A stretch of 34,167 bases of DNA, taken from positions 255,482 to 289,648 of the forward strand of contig JAMPDQ010000001.1 in the NCBI GenBank assembly GCA_023665575.1, given 5' to 3'. The notes below the pieces were generated by a model, which saw only the letters and a list, made by a program, of their open reading frames with translations, did not search any database and was not told where the DNA came from. Positions 7,928-16,770 of this stretch are shown one piece after another. Position 1 is the stretch's first letter; every line of letters begins with the position of its first letter. The translations under genes and the position numbers were made by a program. Origin of the DNA: Candidatus Amulumruptor caecigallinarius (GTDB taxonomy: Bacteria > Bacteroidota > Bacteroidia > Bacteroidales > Muribaculaceae).

Positions 7928-9283
7928 TTACTCTTGCGCAAAGTTGTCTTCCATGTCGCGCTCATAATTCATGCGCATTCTTGCCATGAATTCAAAAGAG
8001 CGCACACAATCTTTATAAGCGTTGTTGGCATTGATTTTCTCTTGCGAAAGGTTGGCATCTGAGTTTCCCTCCCAGCGTCTGCAGAGATATATCGGCTGAA
8101 AAATGCGCCCGATAGCATGTTCGCGACACATTCTGAGCGCCATTGCATAATCCTCGCCATAGCTCACATTGGGAAACAAATATTTGCGTGCCAGAGGTGT
8201 GAAGAATGCACGCGGGGCGCCGAGCCCGTTGATGCGCAAGGCATTGTTCGGCCCGTTGATGTCAGTCCATTCATCATGGCATATGTTGCCGGGGGGAATC
8301 TCTTCCCCTTCAAAGTTCACCAGGGTGTAGCTGCCAATCACCATTCCGAAATTTCCCGATCTGAACTTCCCCACGATGCGGCTTACTACATTTTCAGAGT
8401 TGTAGAGGTCGTCGCTGTCGAGTTGGATTGCAAAGCGTCCGCAAAGAGGGTGGAGCAAGGCGCGATTCCAGCAACCACCTATGCCGAGATGCTCCGATTC
8501 GCTCACTTCAATCACCACGAGACGCGGGTCGCTCACTGAATGAAGGGCTTCACGAGTGCCGTCGGTTGAATCGTTGTCAACCACAATTACATTCATCGGG
8601 AATTCAGTCTTTTGCGATAATGCGGAATTCACTGCATCCATGATTGTGCGCACACGGTTTCTCACCGGTATTATCACACTCGCCTCCACATCGAAATGCT
8701 CGGCATCATAGTTGATGTTTTCCCTCACCATATCAATCAGTCCCCCCACATCTTCAAGGTGGCGGGTAAGCACTGTCTCCATATCAATCTGATAAGTGCG
8801 GTTGCGCGGGTCGACATAGTCGTGCTGCTTACTGCCGCTGGCGCGCATGTCTGTTTTTGAAGCGGTGTAGAGATATTCGGGAATCATGGCCACAATGCGT
8901 CCCATTGTCATTCGCAGACGCAACGCATACCATCCTCCATCGCTGTATTTAGCATCATGCCGTGCCTCTGTTTCGGTGGCGGTAAGCACATCGGCTGCGT
9001 TAAGCAACACCAGCGGCCCGAAATCGAAATCATCGCGCAAAGATCCGGGCTGATAATCGTTGACGGGGTGATTGCTGATGCTCCCGTCGGGATTCAGATC
9101 GCGGAAGTAGCTGTAGGTGATTGTGGAATCTATATCGTGAGCCACTTCCGTGAGCCGGTGCACACAATGATCGTCAAAAATCAGCTCCTTGTCGCAGAGT
9201 TTCACCAGCACATACTGCTCCAGCGGGGCGCGGAGAATGTGCTCTCTGAGGTTTATTACGTTAGTGAATCTTATGATGTTCAT
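7928..9283 (-). CDS. Family 2 glycosyltransferase with N-terminal extension
   Basis: The 451-residue product has a full GT2 domain from about residue 200: [10 protein letters not shown] (201-210), VDNDSTDGT (235-243), the metal-binding LDSDDLY (288-294) and a later [10 protein letters not shown] segment, which holds the likely catalytic acid. Residues 1-195 are unusual. They contain [15 protein letters not shown] and [13 protein letters not shown], which read like the acceptor half of a second GT-A domain without its nucleotide half. There is no membrane segment, so it acts in the cytoplasm. Its ATG overlaps the stop of the amidase gene (ATGA at 9280-9283), so the two are translationally coupled. 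Donor and acceptor are unknown; the context points to a wall- or envelope-derived sugar. Confidence 0.87.
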   Translation of the reverse strand: MNIIRFTNVINLREHILRAPLEQYVLVKLCDKELIFDDHCVHRLTEVAHDIDSTITYSYFRDLNPDGSISNHPVNDYQPGSLRDDFDFGPLVLLNAADVLTATETEARHDAKYSDGGWYALRLRMTMGRIVAMIPEYLYTASKTDMRASGSKQHDYVDPRNRTYQIDMETVLTRHLEDVGGLIDMVRENINYDAEHFDVEASVIIPVRNRVRTIMDAVNSALSQKTEFPMNVIVVDNDSTDGTREALHSVSDPRLVVIEVSESEHLGIGGCWNRALLHPLCGRFAIQLDSDDLYNSENVVSRIVGKFRSGNFGMVIGSYTLVNFEGEEIPPGNICHDEWTDINGPNNALRINGLGAPRAFFTPLARKYLFPNVSYGEDYAMALRMCREHAIGRIFQPIYLCRRWEGNSDANLSQEKINANNAYKDCVRSFEFMARMRMNYERDMEDNFAQE

Positions 9284-12200
9284 TTCTTAAGCATTTTAAC
9301 TATTTGACGCATGAGGTCGTTGCGGTTGTCATTGTTGGTCATGGCCTCCACCGGCACAGTCAGCACCGCCACTTTTCCTTTTCCATATTCCACAATCTGG
9401 CCGGCGCGGTGCCCGGTGTCGGGGAAGGTGAGCAGTTCTGTGGTGCTTACTCCTTCCGCGGGCACAATGGCATCCGGGAGTTCCACTATATACCGGTCTT
9501 CATTGAGTGTGGCGGAATATTCGAGAGTCCGGCCGTTGAGTCTGTTTGTGAGGTGTCCTGATTTTGAAGTTTCCTGCGCTCCACCTTCCGAGCCGAGGAA
9601 TTCGGATGCAAAAATGCGGTCTTTTCCGGAGCTGCGCATGTCGGTGAGGTCGGAAATCACATATTCACCGCTTACAATCAGGTCGCCCCCTTTCTTTACG
9701 TATGCAGTGAGTTTGTCTTGCAATTCTTCGGGGAAGGCAGCAAATTTCACACCGCTGTGGCCGTTGCCAACAACGGTGCGTTTCTGTTTGCCCAGAATGA
9801 GGTCAACAAGTTGATAGTCGGAGAGCTTCACTTCCCCCTTCTCAACGGCGGCAACCGACGATGACACGAATCCCTCATCCTGAAGTCCGAGAGCCTCGCC
9901 ATGCTCTGCAATGTAGTCGAAGGTGTTTCCGGCGATTATTTGAGTGATATAATTCCGGTTGCTTCGTCCGAAGCCCTCGCCGGCCGAGCGGCGGAATTCC
10001 GTCTGATAACCGGTGAATGAAATATCTTTGATATAAGGCACACCGAAATCGCTTTCAGCGGTGAATCCTGCCTGGCCGTCGGCTGAGAAATTTCCCGGGC
10101 CGCTCACTCTTGTGAAGCCGTTCACTATAAGTGCCGGGCGGGAGTTGGCCGAGCCTTCGCGCAGCGCCAGCGTTTCAGAGGGGAATGCCACGCCGCCCTC
10201 ATTGGCAGCGATGATGCGGAAGCTGTGCACATCATGGTCGGTGACACGGATGTCGAAATGAGTTGACTTCGTTTCTCCGATTTTGTGGAAACCGAGGTCA
10301 TCTCCCGAACGCTCCATAATAATATAGCGGTCGGGCATTGCGGTGGGTTCCAGCGGATCGGGAGTGGGAGCCCAGCTCAGCCGGTAGTGGTCGCGCTTCA
10401 GCTGCCTGATGTGAAAGTCGCCGACGGGAAGGGGCTGAATCACAAGCTTGCGGTCTTTGCGTTCTGAAATGAATCGGGCGATTCCCTTGTATATGGCGCG
10501 ACCCACGGTGAATTTGAAAGCCGGGTCAAGGCCATATTTCATGTCGGCGAAATTCTGGTGGCTCATCAACTCAATCAGAGTGGTGGGCACCTCGGGTACA
10601 CGCGCCTCCACATATGATTTGTCCCACATGGAGCGGCGAGTCCATTTCGGTTCGTAGGTCTGGCGTATGTCGCGGGTGATTTGTTGCATCACCATGTCGG
10701 TGAGCATGCGTGAGTTGATTCTGGGAGTGCCATCCTGATATGAGTCTCCGTTCTGGCTGAAATATATTCCGAGTGTGCCCACAAACGAGTCATCGCTTCT
10801 TTTGCCGGCATCGGAATGCAGGGCGAAGGCTGCATCCACAGGGATATTGAGTCCTTCACGCCCCGGGAGCACGCGGGAGCCTCCGGCAAGATAGTTCACC
10901 CAGTGGCCGCGGCCGGTGTAGTCGTCCTTGTAATCATCGCGGCCGTGATAGGGAGAATATACATATTCCGGGAATCCGGCCCAATGCAGCCAATAGCGCG
11001 CGCCCTCAAGAAACCTGGGCATTCCTGAAGTGCGGAATGTGGGGGCCACTCCCTTTTTCGCCGGCTCCTCTTTGGGAGTTTCGGCCGGAGTGTTGTCGGC
11101 AGAGTCGGCTATGTCATCGCCGGACTCGGCGGTTGTTTCATCAGTTTCCTCGTCAGTTTCGGCTTCCTCCTCCGATTCCGGGGCATCTTTTGATTCCTCC
11201 GGGGTTGAGGGGTCGTAATATACATCTGAGCGATGCGGGCTTCGGGCAATGTTGCCCATGCCGCCTCCGATTTTGATGGCATCGGCGGTTACAATGGTGC
11301 CCGCGGCGCCGGCGGTTTGATTGGTGAGGGTCACCACCGGCTCAACATCGCTGTAGCCGCTTTCGAATGGGAATGTGCCAAGATATGTCCATGTGCTGCC
11401 CCCCATGGTCTGGTTTACCTTGAATTCTTTCGAGCCACCGGAATAATTCACTGTGTAGCGGGCATCCGTGGTGGAGTTGGGCAGGGTCTTGTAGCTGACA
11501 TATACGGCATATTCGCCATCTTCGGGTATGTCGGCATACCATGCAGCCACGGCCGGAGTGCCTCCTTTCACGGTTTTTGTCTGGCGGTATGTGCCGTTTT
11601 CAAAGGGGTTTTCAGTGTCGCGGAAATCGGGCAGGTCATATATAAATCCTTCCTCTTCGCCGGTTTCCCACTTTGTGGAGCCGCTCATTTCCTTATAGGT
11701 TGTCTGTGAGAACAGCTGCCCTTCGGGATTGGTGTCGTTGTCGACAATCACCTCGTTACGGTTGGTGTCTCTCTCTCTGGGGAGGAGCACGTAGGCTCCG
11801 GCATTTTCAAGCATCGGCACCACGTAAGGCAATATATAGCTCATGGTATAGGTGTCTTCAATCGATTGAAACAGCAGTGGGCGTTGCCATTGCCAGGAGC
11901 CGTTCTTGAAATATCGTCCGTGGGAATGCCAGAGAGCCACAATGTCGTTGTCCATCCCTTTTGTGGCATGCACAAGGGGATTCACTTCTTCTACAAAAGG
12001 GGGATTCTTGCGATGCTCCGGCGGGAGCTTGTCGATATGCGCAATATAGTAGGCAAGCGACTTATTGCCCACGCTCAGTGTTACACGATAGTCAGACAGG
12101 GAGTCGGGGAGAGAACGTTTCACTTCGCGTGAAATGTTTTCAATCATTTGGTTGGTGACCGGAAGATATGTGAAATTCTCATTGAGATGCACCGAAGCGA

Positions 12201-12600
12201 TGCGCGATTTTTTGTCGGGCCTCACGCTATTCACACGCAGGCCGCCGGGGTCAAGCTGTTTGGGCACCCATGCGAGCAGGGCGCTGTTCACAGTGAGAGT
12301 AAGAGAGTCATTCTGGGGCTGCTCTTTCGGGGGAGCCTTGTATACACTGCGGGCCACATTTTTGCGACCTGAATTTTTTTTCTTTTTTGAATTTCTTGAT
12401 TTTTTTCCTTTGGCAGATTTTTTTGAGGATTTTCCTTTGGCGTTGACAGATTTTTTCCTTTTCTTCTTTGCGGATTTTTTCTTTGAGGTCTGTGCTGTTT
12501 TGGCTTTAGATTTTTTCGCCTCCATGTAGAGAGGAGTCTGAACAGCTGTAAATAAAATTAATATAGAGAGGAATATATTGAGGATTCTGTGTGGTTTCAT
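9280..12600 (-). CDS. Large N-acetylmuramoyl-L-alanine amidase with golvesin-like insert
   Basis: The 1106-residue exported protein has: a hydrophobic signal/anchor (5-25); a Lys/Ser-rich basic tract (29-90); a zinc amidase (Amidase_3-like) core split in two, with H225/H227 and E248 in the first half and H595 (ALHSDAG) and E677 (LIELMSHQN) in the second; between them a golvesin C-terminal-like beta domain (about 318-447) and a Glu/Asp-rich linker (465-515); then a fibronectin-III-like domain (about 735-815) and a class I glutamine-amidotransferase-like fold to the end. All four expected zinc/catalytic positions are present, so it is probably an active wall hydrolase in the periplasm. It heads a three-gene operon with the GT2 and DUF4922 genes. 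Such proteins are sometimes annotated as xanthan lyase; the amidase motifs argue against that name. Confidence 0.86.
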   Translation of the reverse strand: MKPHRILNIFLSILILFTAVQTPLYMEAKKSKAKTAQTSKKKSAKKKRKKSVNAKGKSSKKSAKGKKSRNSKKKKNSGRKNVARSVYKAPPKEQPQNDSLTLTVNSALLAWVPKQLDPGGLRVNSVRPDKKSRIASVHLNENFTYLPVTNQMIENISREVKRSLPDSLSDYRVTLSVGNKSLAYYIAHIDKLPPEHRKNPPFVEEVNPLVHATKGMDNDIVALWHSHGRYFKNGSWQWQRPLLFQSIEDTYTMSYILPYVVPMLENAGAYVLLPRERDTNRNEVIVDNDTNPEGQLFSQTTYKEMSGSTKWETGEEEGFIYDLPDFRDTENPFENGTYRQTKTVKGGTPAVAAWYADIPEDGEYAVYVSYKTLPNSTTDARYTVNYSGGSKEFKVNQTMGGSTWTYLGTFPFESGYSDVEPVVTLTNQTAGAAGTIVTADAIKIGGGMGNIARSPHRSDVYYDPSTPEESKDAPESEEEAETDEETDETTAESGDDIADSADNTPAETPKEEPAKKGVAPTFRTSGMPRFLEGARYWLHWAGFPEYVYSPYHGRDDYKDDYTGRGHWVNYLAGGSRVLPGREGLNIPVDAAFALHSDAGKRSDDSFVGTLGIYFSQNGDSYQDGTPRINSRMLTDMVMQQITRDIRQTYEPKWTRRSMWDKSYVEARVPEVPTTLIELMSHQNFADMKYGLDPAFKFTVGRAIYKGIARFISERKDRKLVIQPLPVGDFHIRQLKRDHYRLSWAPTPDPLEPTAMPDRYIIMERSGDDLGFHKIGETKSTHFDIRVTDHDVHSFRIIAANEGGVAFPSETLALREGSANSRPALIVNGFTRVSGPGNFSADGQAGFTAESDFGVPYIKDISFTGYQTEFRRSAGEGFGRSNRNYITQIIAGNTFDYIAEHGEALGLQDEGFVSSSVAAVEKGEVKLSDYQLVDLILGKQKRTVVGNGHSGVKFAAFPEELQDKLTAYVKKGGDLIVSGEYVISDLTDMRSSGKDRIFASEFLGSEGGAQETSKSGHLTNRLNGRTLEYSATLNEDRYIVELPDAIVPAEGVSTTELLTFPDTGHRAGQIVEYGKGKVAVLTVPVEAMTNNDNRNDLMRQIVKMLKK

Positions 12601-12616
12601 AAAAAATCTGTTTACG

Positions 12617-12648
12617 CAAAATTAATAAAATAAATCAAGTTTCGCAAG
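12617..12648 (-). promoter_or_regulatory. Promoter of the amidase-GT2-DUF4922 operon
   Basis: On the minus strand, CTTG (12648-12645) and TAATTTTG (12624-12617) are 20 bases apart. Transcription should start near 12611, leaving a leader of about 10 bases. The -33 box lies inside the inverted repeat 12640-12664, so that repeat could also be an operator. Confidence 0.55.
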
Positions 12649-12664
12649 TTTGCAACTTGCGAAA
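12640..12664 (-). terminator. Perfect 11-bp hairpin downstream of the exopolysaccharide operon
   Basis: TTTCGCAAGTT (12640-12650) pairs perfectly with AACTTGCGAAA (12654-12664) around a 3-base loop. It is 50 bases after the stop of the last exopolysaccharide gene, and the minus strand continues into an AT-rich stretch, so it fits a terminator with a weak U-tract. A 16-base core of it recurs at 19229-19244. Confidence 0.6.
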
Positions 12665-12714
12665 AGTAAGGAGGTTGGTGCTTGGAGCATGGAGTTTGGA
12701 GTCAGGACAGACTC

Positions 12715-13794
12715 TCAATAAAGACTCTCGTAGGCTTCGGCTATTTTATGCCAGGTGTAGTCGCGACGGGCTATCTTTTTTGACGCTTCACCGCTGAGAT
12801 TGTCGGTGAGTATAAGCTTCTTGAGTTGCTCGGCAGAGTTGAAGCTATATCCGGTGTTCTGCATGGTTTCGCGATTGTAAAGCACGTCATACCATAGAAT
12901 CGGCTTTCCGATGAACATTGCCTCTACCAGCGAAGGATTGGTGCCGCCGGCTTTGTGGCCGTGCACATAATAGCGGGCATGGTTGCGAATGGCGTAGAGT
13001 ATATCCAGGTCGTAGGTAGATCTTATTAGCCGGATATTGTCTTTATGTGAATATTGCTTATAAAGTTTTCTTGAATATTCGCTGTGATTCCAATTGCCGA
13101 CAAACACAATGTTGCGTTCTGTTTCATCGTAAGCCTGCAAGGTGATGTGGCAATTATTTTCAGGCTCTATCCGGCAGATGCTCAAATCATAATTTCCGCT
13201 TTCAAGATTATAGAAATCGAGGATTGCCAGCTGGCGGCGGTTGTTGACTTTCCGAATTGTATGGTCGCCGCCGTAGGCTATGAGGGTTGCCTCCCGGTTA
13301 TAATGGTTTTTCACAAAATCGCGGATTCCTTTGTTGTCGCTCACAATTTCGTGTGCCCAGAAAATGCTGCTTTTAAGCGACCATCTCAAAAAGCGTTTGG
13401 CCCGTTTGCTCCATTTGTCGCGCATATATTCCAGCCCGTCGATGTTTACAATGACCTTGGCCCGTGAGAAAAGCCTGAAAACGGGAATAAACAATCCCCC
13501 CGACACGCCGAGCATCAGCACTGCATCATATCCGGAAATCGCCCTAAGCATTGATACGATGTCATATGGCACGCTCAAGATGCCGTGTGCCCGCAATTTC
13601 ACATATTTAAGGCGACAGCCGCGGTATGTGCGCATGGTGGTGTCCATGTCGGGTGAGCTGCAGAACACGGTGTAATCCACAAGCTCCGGCCTTCTTGCTG
13701 ACAGAATGTTGTCTACAAGTGTTTCAAACCCGCCATATTTGGCGGGCACACCTTGCGACCCTATTATGGCAACACGTTTTCTTTTGCATTTCAT
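12715..13794 (-). CDS. DUF1972/GT4-type glycosyltransferase (rhamnosyltransferase-like)
   Basis: From the ATG at 13794 the product has 359 residues and begins with the typical DUF1972 N-terminus (AIIGSQGVPAKYGGFETLV, about 8-26). A Rossmann-like C-terminal half follows, with the VFVGNWNHSEY segment and the ESANPSLVEAM-like GGTNPSLVEAM donor-binding motif near 305-315. This family includes beta-1,4-rhamnosyltransferases of streptococcal capsules and other GT4 enzymes. The open frame extends upstream to 14181, but that part lies inside the wzy gene, is Cys/Arg-rich and does not look like protein. It is the last gene of the operon, 26 bases after wzy. Rhamnose transfer fits the rfbA/rfbC genes nearby but is inference. 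Confidence 0.85.
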   Translation of the reverse strand: MKCKRKRVAIIGSQGVPAKYGGFETLVDNILSARRPELVDYTVFCSSPDMDTTMRTYRGCRLKYVKLRAHGILSVPYDIVSMLRAISGYDAVLMLGVSGGLFIPVFRLFSRAKVIVNIDGLEYMRDKWSKRAKRFLRWSLKSSIFWAHEIVSDNKGIRDFVKNHYNREATLIAYGGDHTIRKVNNRRQLAILDFYNLESGNYDLSICRIEPENNCHITLQAYDETERNIVFVGNWNHSEYSRKLYKQYSHKDNIRLIRSTYDLDILYAIRNHARYYVHGHKAGGTNPSLVEAMFIGKPILWYDVLYNRETMQNTGYSFNSAEQLKKLILTDNLSGEASKKIARRDYTWHKIAEAYESLY

Positions 13795-13820
13795 AGTCGG
13801 GGATGTTGCATGAGCCTTGC

Positions 13821-15089
13821 CTAAGAGCTGAACAAGCCGGATTTTCTCACTGCTGAGCTTTTGTATGCCATTGCGAATGCAAGCACAACCCAGAAGAGTT
13901 GCAGGTTGTATTCTCCTGACATTGTCAATGCAATAAGAGCTGTGAGCCAGCTCACCGGCTTTCCGGGCACTATTGTCACGATTGCAATAAGACTCCATAT
14001 GGATAACGCAGCAATCAGCCCGTAATTGTATGCCGCTTTGAATATTCCGGCACCCGATCTCACTCCGTATGCAACAACAGGTATGTCTCTTGAATCTGCA
14101 TCCACTCCATGGCCGGTCAGAAGTTTGTCGGGTTCGGCTGCGAGTGCTTTGCATCCTCTGATAGAAGGCACAATGCGACATGAAGCACTGAGATCGGCAT
14201 CCATTATTTTTTGCTCATCGAGCGTGGGCAAAGCAAACATCAGTTTCTGTACGCGCATAAAGCTTTTGTTTTGCATCACCGGTGTGCACACAAGAAAAAT
14301 CATCATACAGCAGATTGTGATGCCTGCTATCGGAGCTGCTGTTTTGCGATTGATGAGCGGAATTAAAAAGAGCAGGCCGAACACATATGCAGAGGCATTC
14401 ACAGTGGAGAATATCACCCAGAAATAGGCTGCCCACATCCCGATTTGCCGGGTGAAACATTTCCCGGCATTGCCCGGATATGCCGTAATGAATATCTGTG
14501 TGTAGAAATACATCAGTATGCCGAGCGTGAAAGATGTGTGTGAAGCTTCGGCTGAGAGGGAGTTTAGCTTGAACCGGCTCAGACCTCCACGGTCGGGGAA
14601 ATAATGCGACACATTTATCACCGGCCATTCCGCCACCACGCACACTTGCTGAATCACAAGCATAATGAAAAAAGCATATACAATCCATCTGATCAGCGCC
14701 AGCAGCTCGCCGGAACTCATCCGGGCAATTCTGATGACACGTGCCAGCATCATGAAATATATGGAGCACGCCAGGGTGAACAGCATTGTGACAGCCCTTA
14801 TGGATTCAGAATGAAACAGCAGGGGAGTGGAAACAATGCTGAGACACAAAATTGTAAGCGGGATATCGATGCGCGGAATAAACACCCTTGCATCTCTGAA
14901 AAGCAAAACAAGGGGGGAGAGACACATCACAGCGGCAAGAAGGAGATTCTTGTTGTCGCTTCCCTGGGTGATTGCCGGGTTTATGCACAACAATATAAGC
15001 CCCGCCATTGTCACTACAAGCGCCTTGCTCCGGGAATTCTGCCCGGATCTTTGCCGGAATCTGCCCCGGTTATCAACCGCTGCACTCAT
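13821..15089 (-). CDS. wzy: O-antigen/exopolysaccharide polymerase (Wzy-like) membrane protein
   Basis: The 422-residue product has about ten hydrophobic segments (the first near residues 25-45) and a long periplasmic loop between about 150 and 340 with few recognisable motifs. This is the usual picture for an O-antigen polymerase or ligase of the Wzy/WaaL type. Such proteins join lipid-linked repeat units on the periplasmic face of the inner membrane. I place the start at the ATG at 15089, whose A is shared with the rfbC stop (TGATG), a classic coupling arrangement; a TTG one codon upstream is less likely. Its position between rfbC and a glycosyltransferase supports the polymerase role. Family membership is by topology and context, since Wzy sequences are poorly conserved. 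Confidence 0.75.
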   Translation of the reverse strand: MSAAVDNRGRFRQRSGQNSRSKALVVTMAGLILLCINPAITQGSDNKNLLLAAVMCLSPLVLLFRDARVFIPRIDIPLTILCLSIVSTPLLFHSESIRAVTMLFTLACSIYFMMLARVIRIARMSSGELLALIRWIVYAFFIMLVIQQVCVVAEWPVINVSHYFPDRGGLSRFKLNSLSAEASHTSFTLGILMYFYTQIFITAYPGNAGKCFTRQIGMWAAYFWVIFSTVNASAYVFGLLFLIPLINRKTAAPIAGITICCMMIFLVCTPVMQNKSFMRVQKLMFALPTLDEQKIMDADLSASCRIVPSIRGCKALAAEPDKLLTGHGVDADSRDIPVVAYGVRSGAGIFKAAYNYGLIAALSIWSLIAIVTIVPGKPVSWLTALIALTMSGEYNLQLFWVVLAFAMAYKSSAVRKSGLFSS

Positions 15090-15649
15090 CAACTCATCAA
15101 CTCAAACGGCGACTCAAAATCCTTGAAGAGGGGATGCTTCATGTCTTTTGGTGAAAGAATGGCTCTTGAGGGGTCGATGTGCCAGTCTATGCCGAGCGAA
15201 GGGTCGACTATGGAGATGCCTCCGTCAGCTTCCGGCGCATAATAATTGTCGCATTTATATTGAAACACCGCTTTCTCGCTCAGCACTGCGAATCCGTGTG
15301 CGAATCCGCGCGGAATAAAGAATTGGCGATGGTTGTCTTCGCTGAGTTCCACAGCCACATGCATTCCGTAAGTGGGAGATCCGTTGCGAATATCCACAGC
15401 CACATCAAGCACCTTGCCTCTAACGCATCTCACCAGCTTTGCCTGGGAGAAGGGGGGGCGTTGGAAATGCAGGCCGCGCATCACACCATAGCTTGAGCAT
15501 GATTCGTTGTCTTGCACAAAATCAATGTGGCCCGCCTCTTTTTCAAAAACCTGCCGGTTATAGCTCTCGAAAAAGTAGCCGCGATCATCAAAAAACACCT
15601 TGGGCTCCAATATCAGGACGCCCTCTATATCAGTTTTTATTACATTCAT
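15089..15649 (-). CDS. rfbC: dTDP-4-dehydrorhamnose 3,5-epimerase
   Basis: The 186-residue product is a complete RmlC cupin: FFDDRGYFFESYN at 19-31, the catalytic His 61 in RGLHFQ, K71, the RGKVLDVAVDIR strand (77-88), IPRGFAHGF (112-120) and the active-site Tyr near 130. It converts dTDP-4-keto-6-deoxyglucose to the L-lyxo form, the third step to dTDP-L-rhamnose, in the cytoplasm. Its stop overlaps the wzy start by one base. rfbA lies 78 bases upstream in the same operon, but rfbB and rfbD are not in the window and must be encoded elsewhere if rhamnose is made. Confidence 0.97.
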   Translation of the reverse strand: MNVIKTDIEGVLILEPKVFFDDRGYFFESYNRQVFEKEAGHIDFVQDNESCSSYGVMRGLHFQRPPFSQAKLVRCVRGKVLDVAVDIRNGSPTYGMHVAVELSEDNHRQFFIPRGFAHGFAVLSEKAVFQYKCDNYYAPEADGGISIVDPSLGIDWHIDPSRAILSPKDMKHPLFKDFESPFELMS

Positions 15650-15676
15650 CTGTTTAGGAGTTAGGATTAGAAGCCG

Positions 15677-15721
15677 GGAGTTGAATGGTCAGGAATTGAA
15701 AGGTCTGGAGTTGAGGGGTCA
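15677..15721 (-). repeat. Three imperfect tandem 15-bp repeats between rfbA and rfbC
   Basis: Three abutting units, GGAGTTGAATGGTCA, GGAATTGAAAGGTCT and GGAGTTGAGGGGTCA, fill most of the 78-base gap. Each differs from the others at two to five positions. A degenerate relative, GGAGTTTGGAGTCAG, lies at 12691-12705 downstream of the operon. Confidence 0.75.
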
Positions 15722-15727
15722 GTGTGG

Positions 15728-16621
15728 TTAATCTTTGTCACGGTCTAATTCATCCACCACTTTCAGCAGATATTGTCCGTAGCCGTTCTTGAGCATTGGC
15801 CGGGCCAGCCCAATCATTTTCTCCCGAGATATCCATCCCTTTCGGTAAGCAATGCCTTCAAGGCACGCAATCTTGAGTCCCTGGCGCTTTTCAAGCACCT
15901 CCACATAAATCGAGGCTTCGGCAAGGGAATCGTGCGTGCCGGTGTCGAGCCATGCGAATCCCCGCGGCAATACCTTCACCTGCAGGTTTCCCTGTTGCAG
16001 ATATTCCTGATTTATCGTTGTTATTTCGAGCTCTCCGCGGGCGGAAGGCTTGATGGATGCCGCTATGTCAACCACACTGTTGGGATAGAAATATAATCCC
16101 ACCACTGCATAATTTGATTTCGGTTTTGCCGGTTTCTCCTCAATAGAGAGACATCTGCCTGACTTGTCGAAGTCGGCCACGCCATATCTCTCGGGGTCGT
16201 CTACCCAATATCCGAACACTGTGGCCTTGTTCTCTTTTTCGGCGGCCTCCACTGCCTCGGCGAGGAGCTGCTCAAAGCCGGCGCCATGGAAGATGTTGTC
16301 GCCGAGCACAAGGCAGGCGGCGTCACCGCCGATAAACTCGCGACCGATTATGAAAGCCTGTGCAAGGCCATCGGGCGAGGGCTGTTCGGCATAGGATATG
16401 TTTATGCCAAAGTCGGAGCCATCACCGAAAAGACGTCTGAACCCCGGAAGGTCGGTCGGTGTGGAAATCAGAAGTATATCGCGGATGCCGGCATTCATAA
16501 GCACCGACATGGGATAATACACCATCGGCTTGTCGAATATCGGGAGCAGCTGTTTGCTTACACCTTTTGTTATCGGATAAAGACGTGTGCCGGAGCCTCC
16601 GGCCAGAATTATTCCTTTCAT
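15728..16621 (-). CDS. rfbA: Glucose-1-phosphate thymidylyltransferase
   Basis: The 297-residue product matches RmlA over its whole length: [11 protein letters not shown] (8-18) with the dTTP-binding Gly loop and R13, KQLLPI (23-28), the Asp of LGDNIFHG near 110 for Mg binding, and the C-terminal RKGWIS and MIGLARP segments. It makes dTDP-glucose from dTTP and glucose-1-phosphate, the first step of dTDP-rhamnose synthesis, and is normally inhibited by dTDP-rhamnose. It lies between wzc (149 bases) and rfbC in the same strand. The ATG at 16621 gives the usual MKGIILAGG start. Confidence 0.97.
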   Translation of the reverse strand: MKGIILAGGSGTRLYPITKGVSKQLLPIFDKPMVYYPMSVLMNAGIRDILLISTPTDLPGFRRLFGDGSDFGINISYAEQPSPDGLAQAFIIGREFIGGDAACLVLGDNIFHGAGFEQLLAEAVEAAEKENKATVFGYWVDDPERYGVADFDKSGRCLSIEEKPAKPKSNYAVVGLYFYPNSVVDIAASIKPSARGELEITTINQEYLQQGNLQVKVLPRGFAWLDTGTHDSLAEASIYVEVLEKRQGLKIACLEGIAYRKGWISREKMIGLARPMLKNGYGQYLLKVVDELDRDKD

Positions 16622-16695
16622 TTGTTTAAGAGTCTGTTTTATAAAAAATCAACATCCGGTGCTGCCTTTTTGGGGAATGAAGCCTTAGTTTTTGC

Positions 16696-16741
16696 AATAA
16701 TGTCCCGACCGACATTTTCATGCCAACCGGGACTTATTATT
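16696..16741 (-). other. Bulged hairpin between wzc and rfbA
   Basis: GTCCCG (16702-16707) pairs with CGGGAC (16728-16733); AATAAT (16696-16701) and ATTATT (16736-16741) extend the stem after a TT bulge. There is no clear U-tract on the minus strand, so it may be a partial terminator or an mRNA-stabilising end of the wza-wzc message. No promoter box is visible between it and rfbA. Confidence 0.5.
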
Positions 16742-16770
16742 ATTCATTTTCCTGCAGCAGGCTTCCCCGG

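Noticed and set aside
9280-12600. Xanthan lyase or capsule-degrading enzyme
   Set aside because: The ordered His/Glu/His/Glu positions and the LIELMSHQN segment fit a zinc amidase; no lyase motifs are seen.
13795-14181. 129-codon N-terminal extension of the GT4 gene
   Set aside because: It overlaps wzy in another frame, is Cys/Arg-rich, and the conserved DUF1972 N-terminus starts right after the ATG at 13794.
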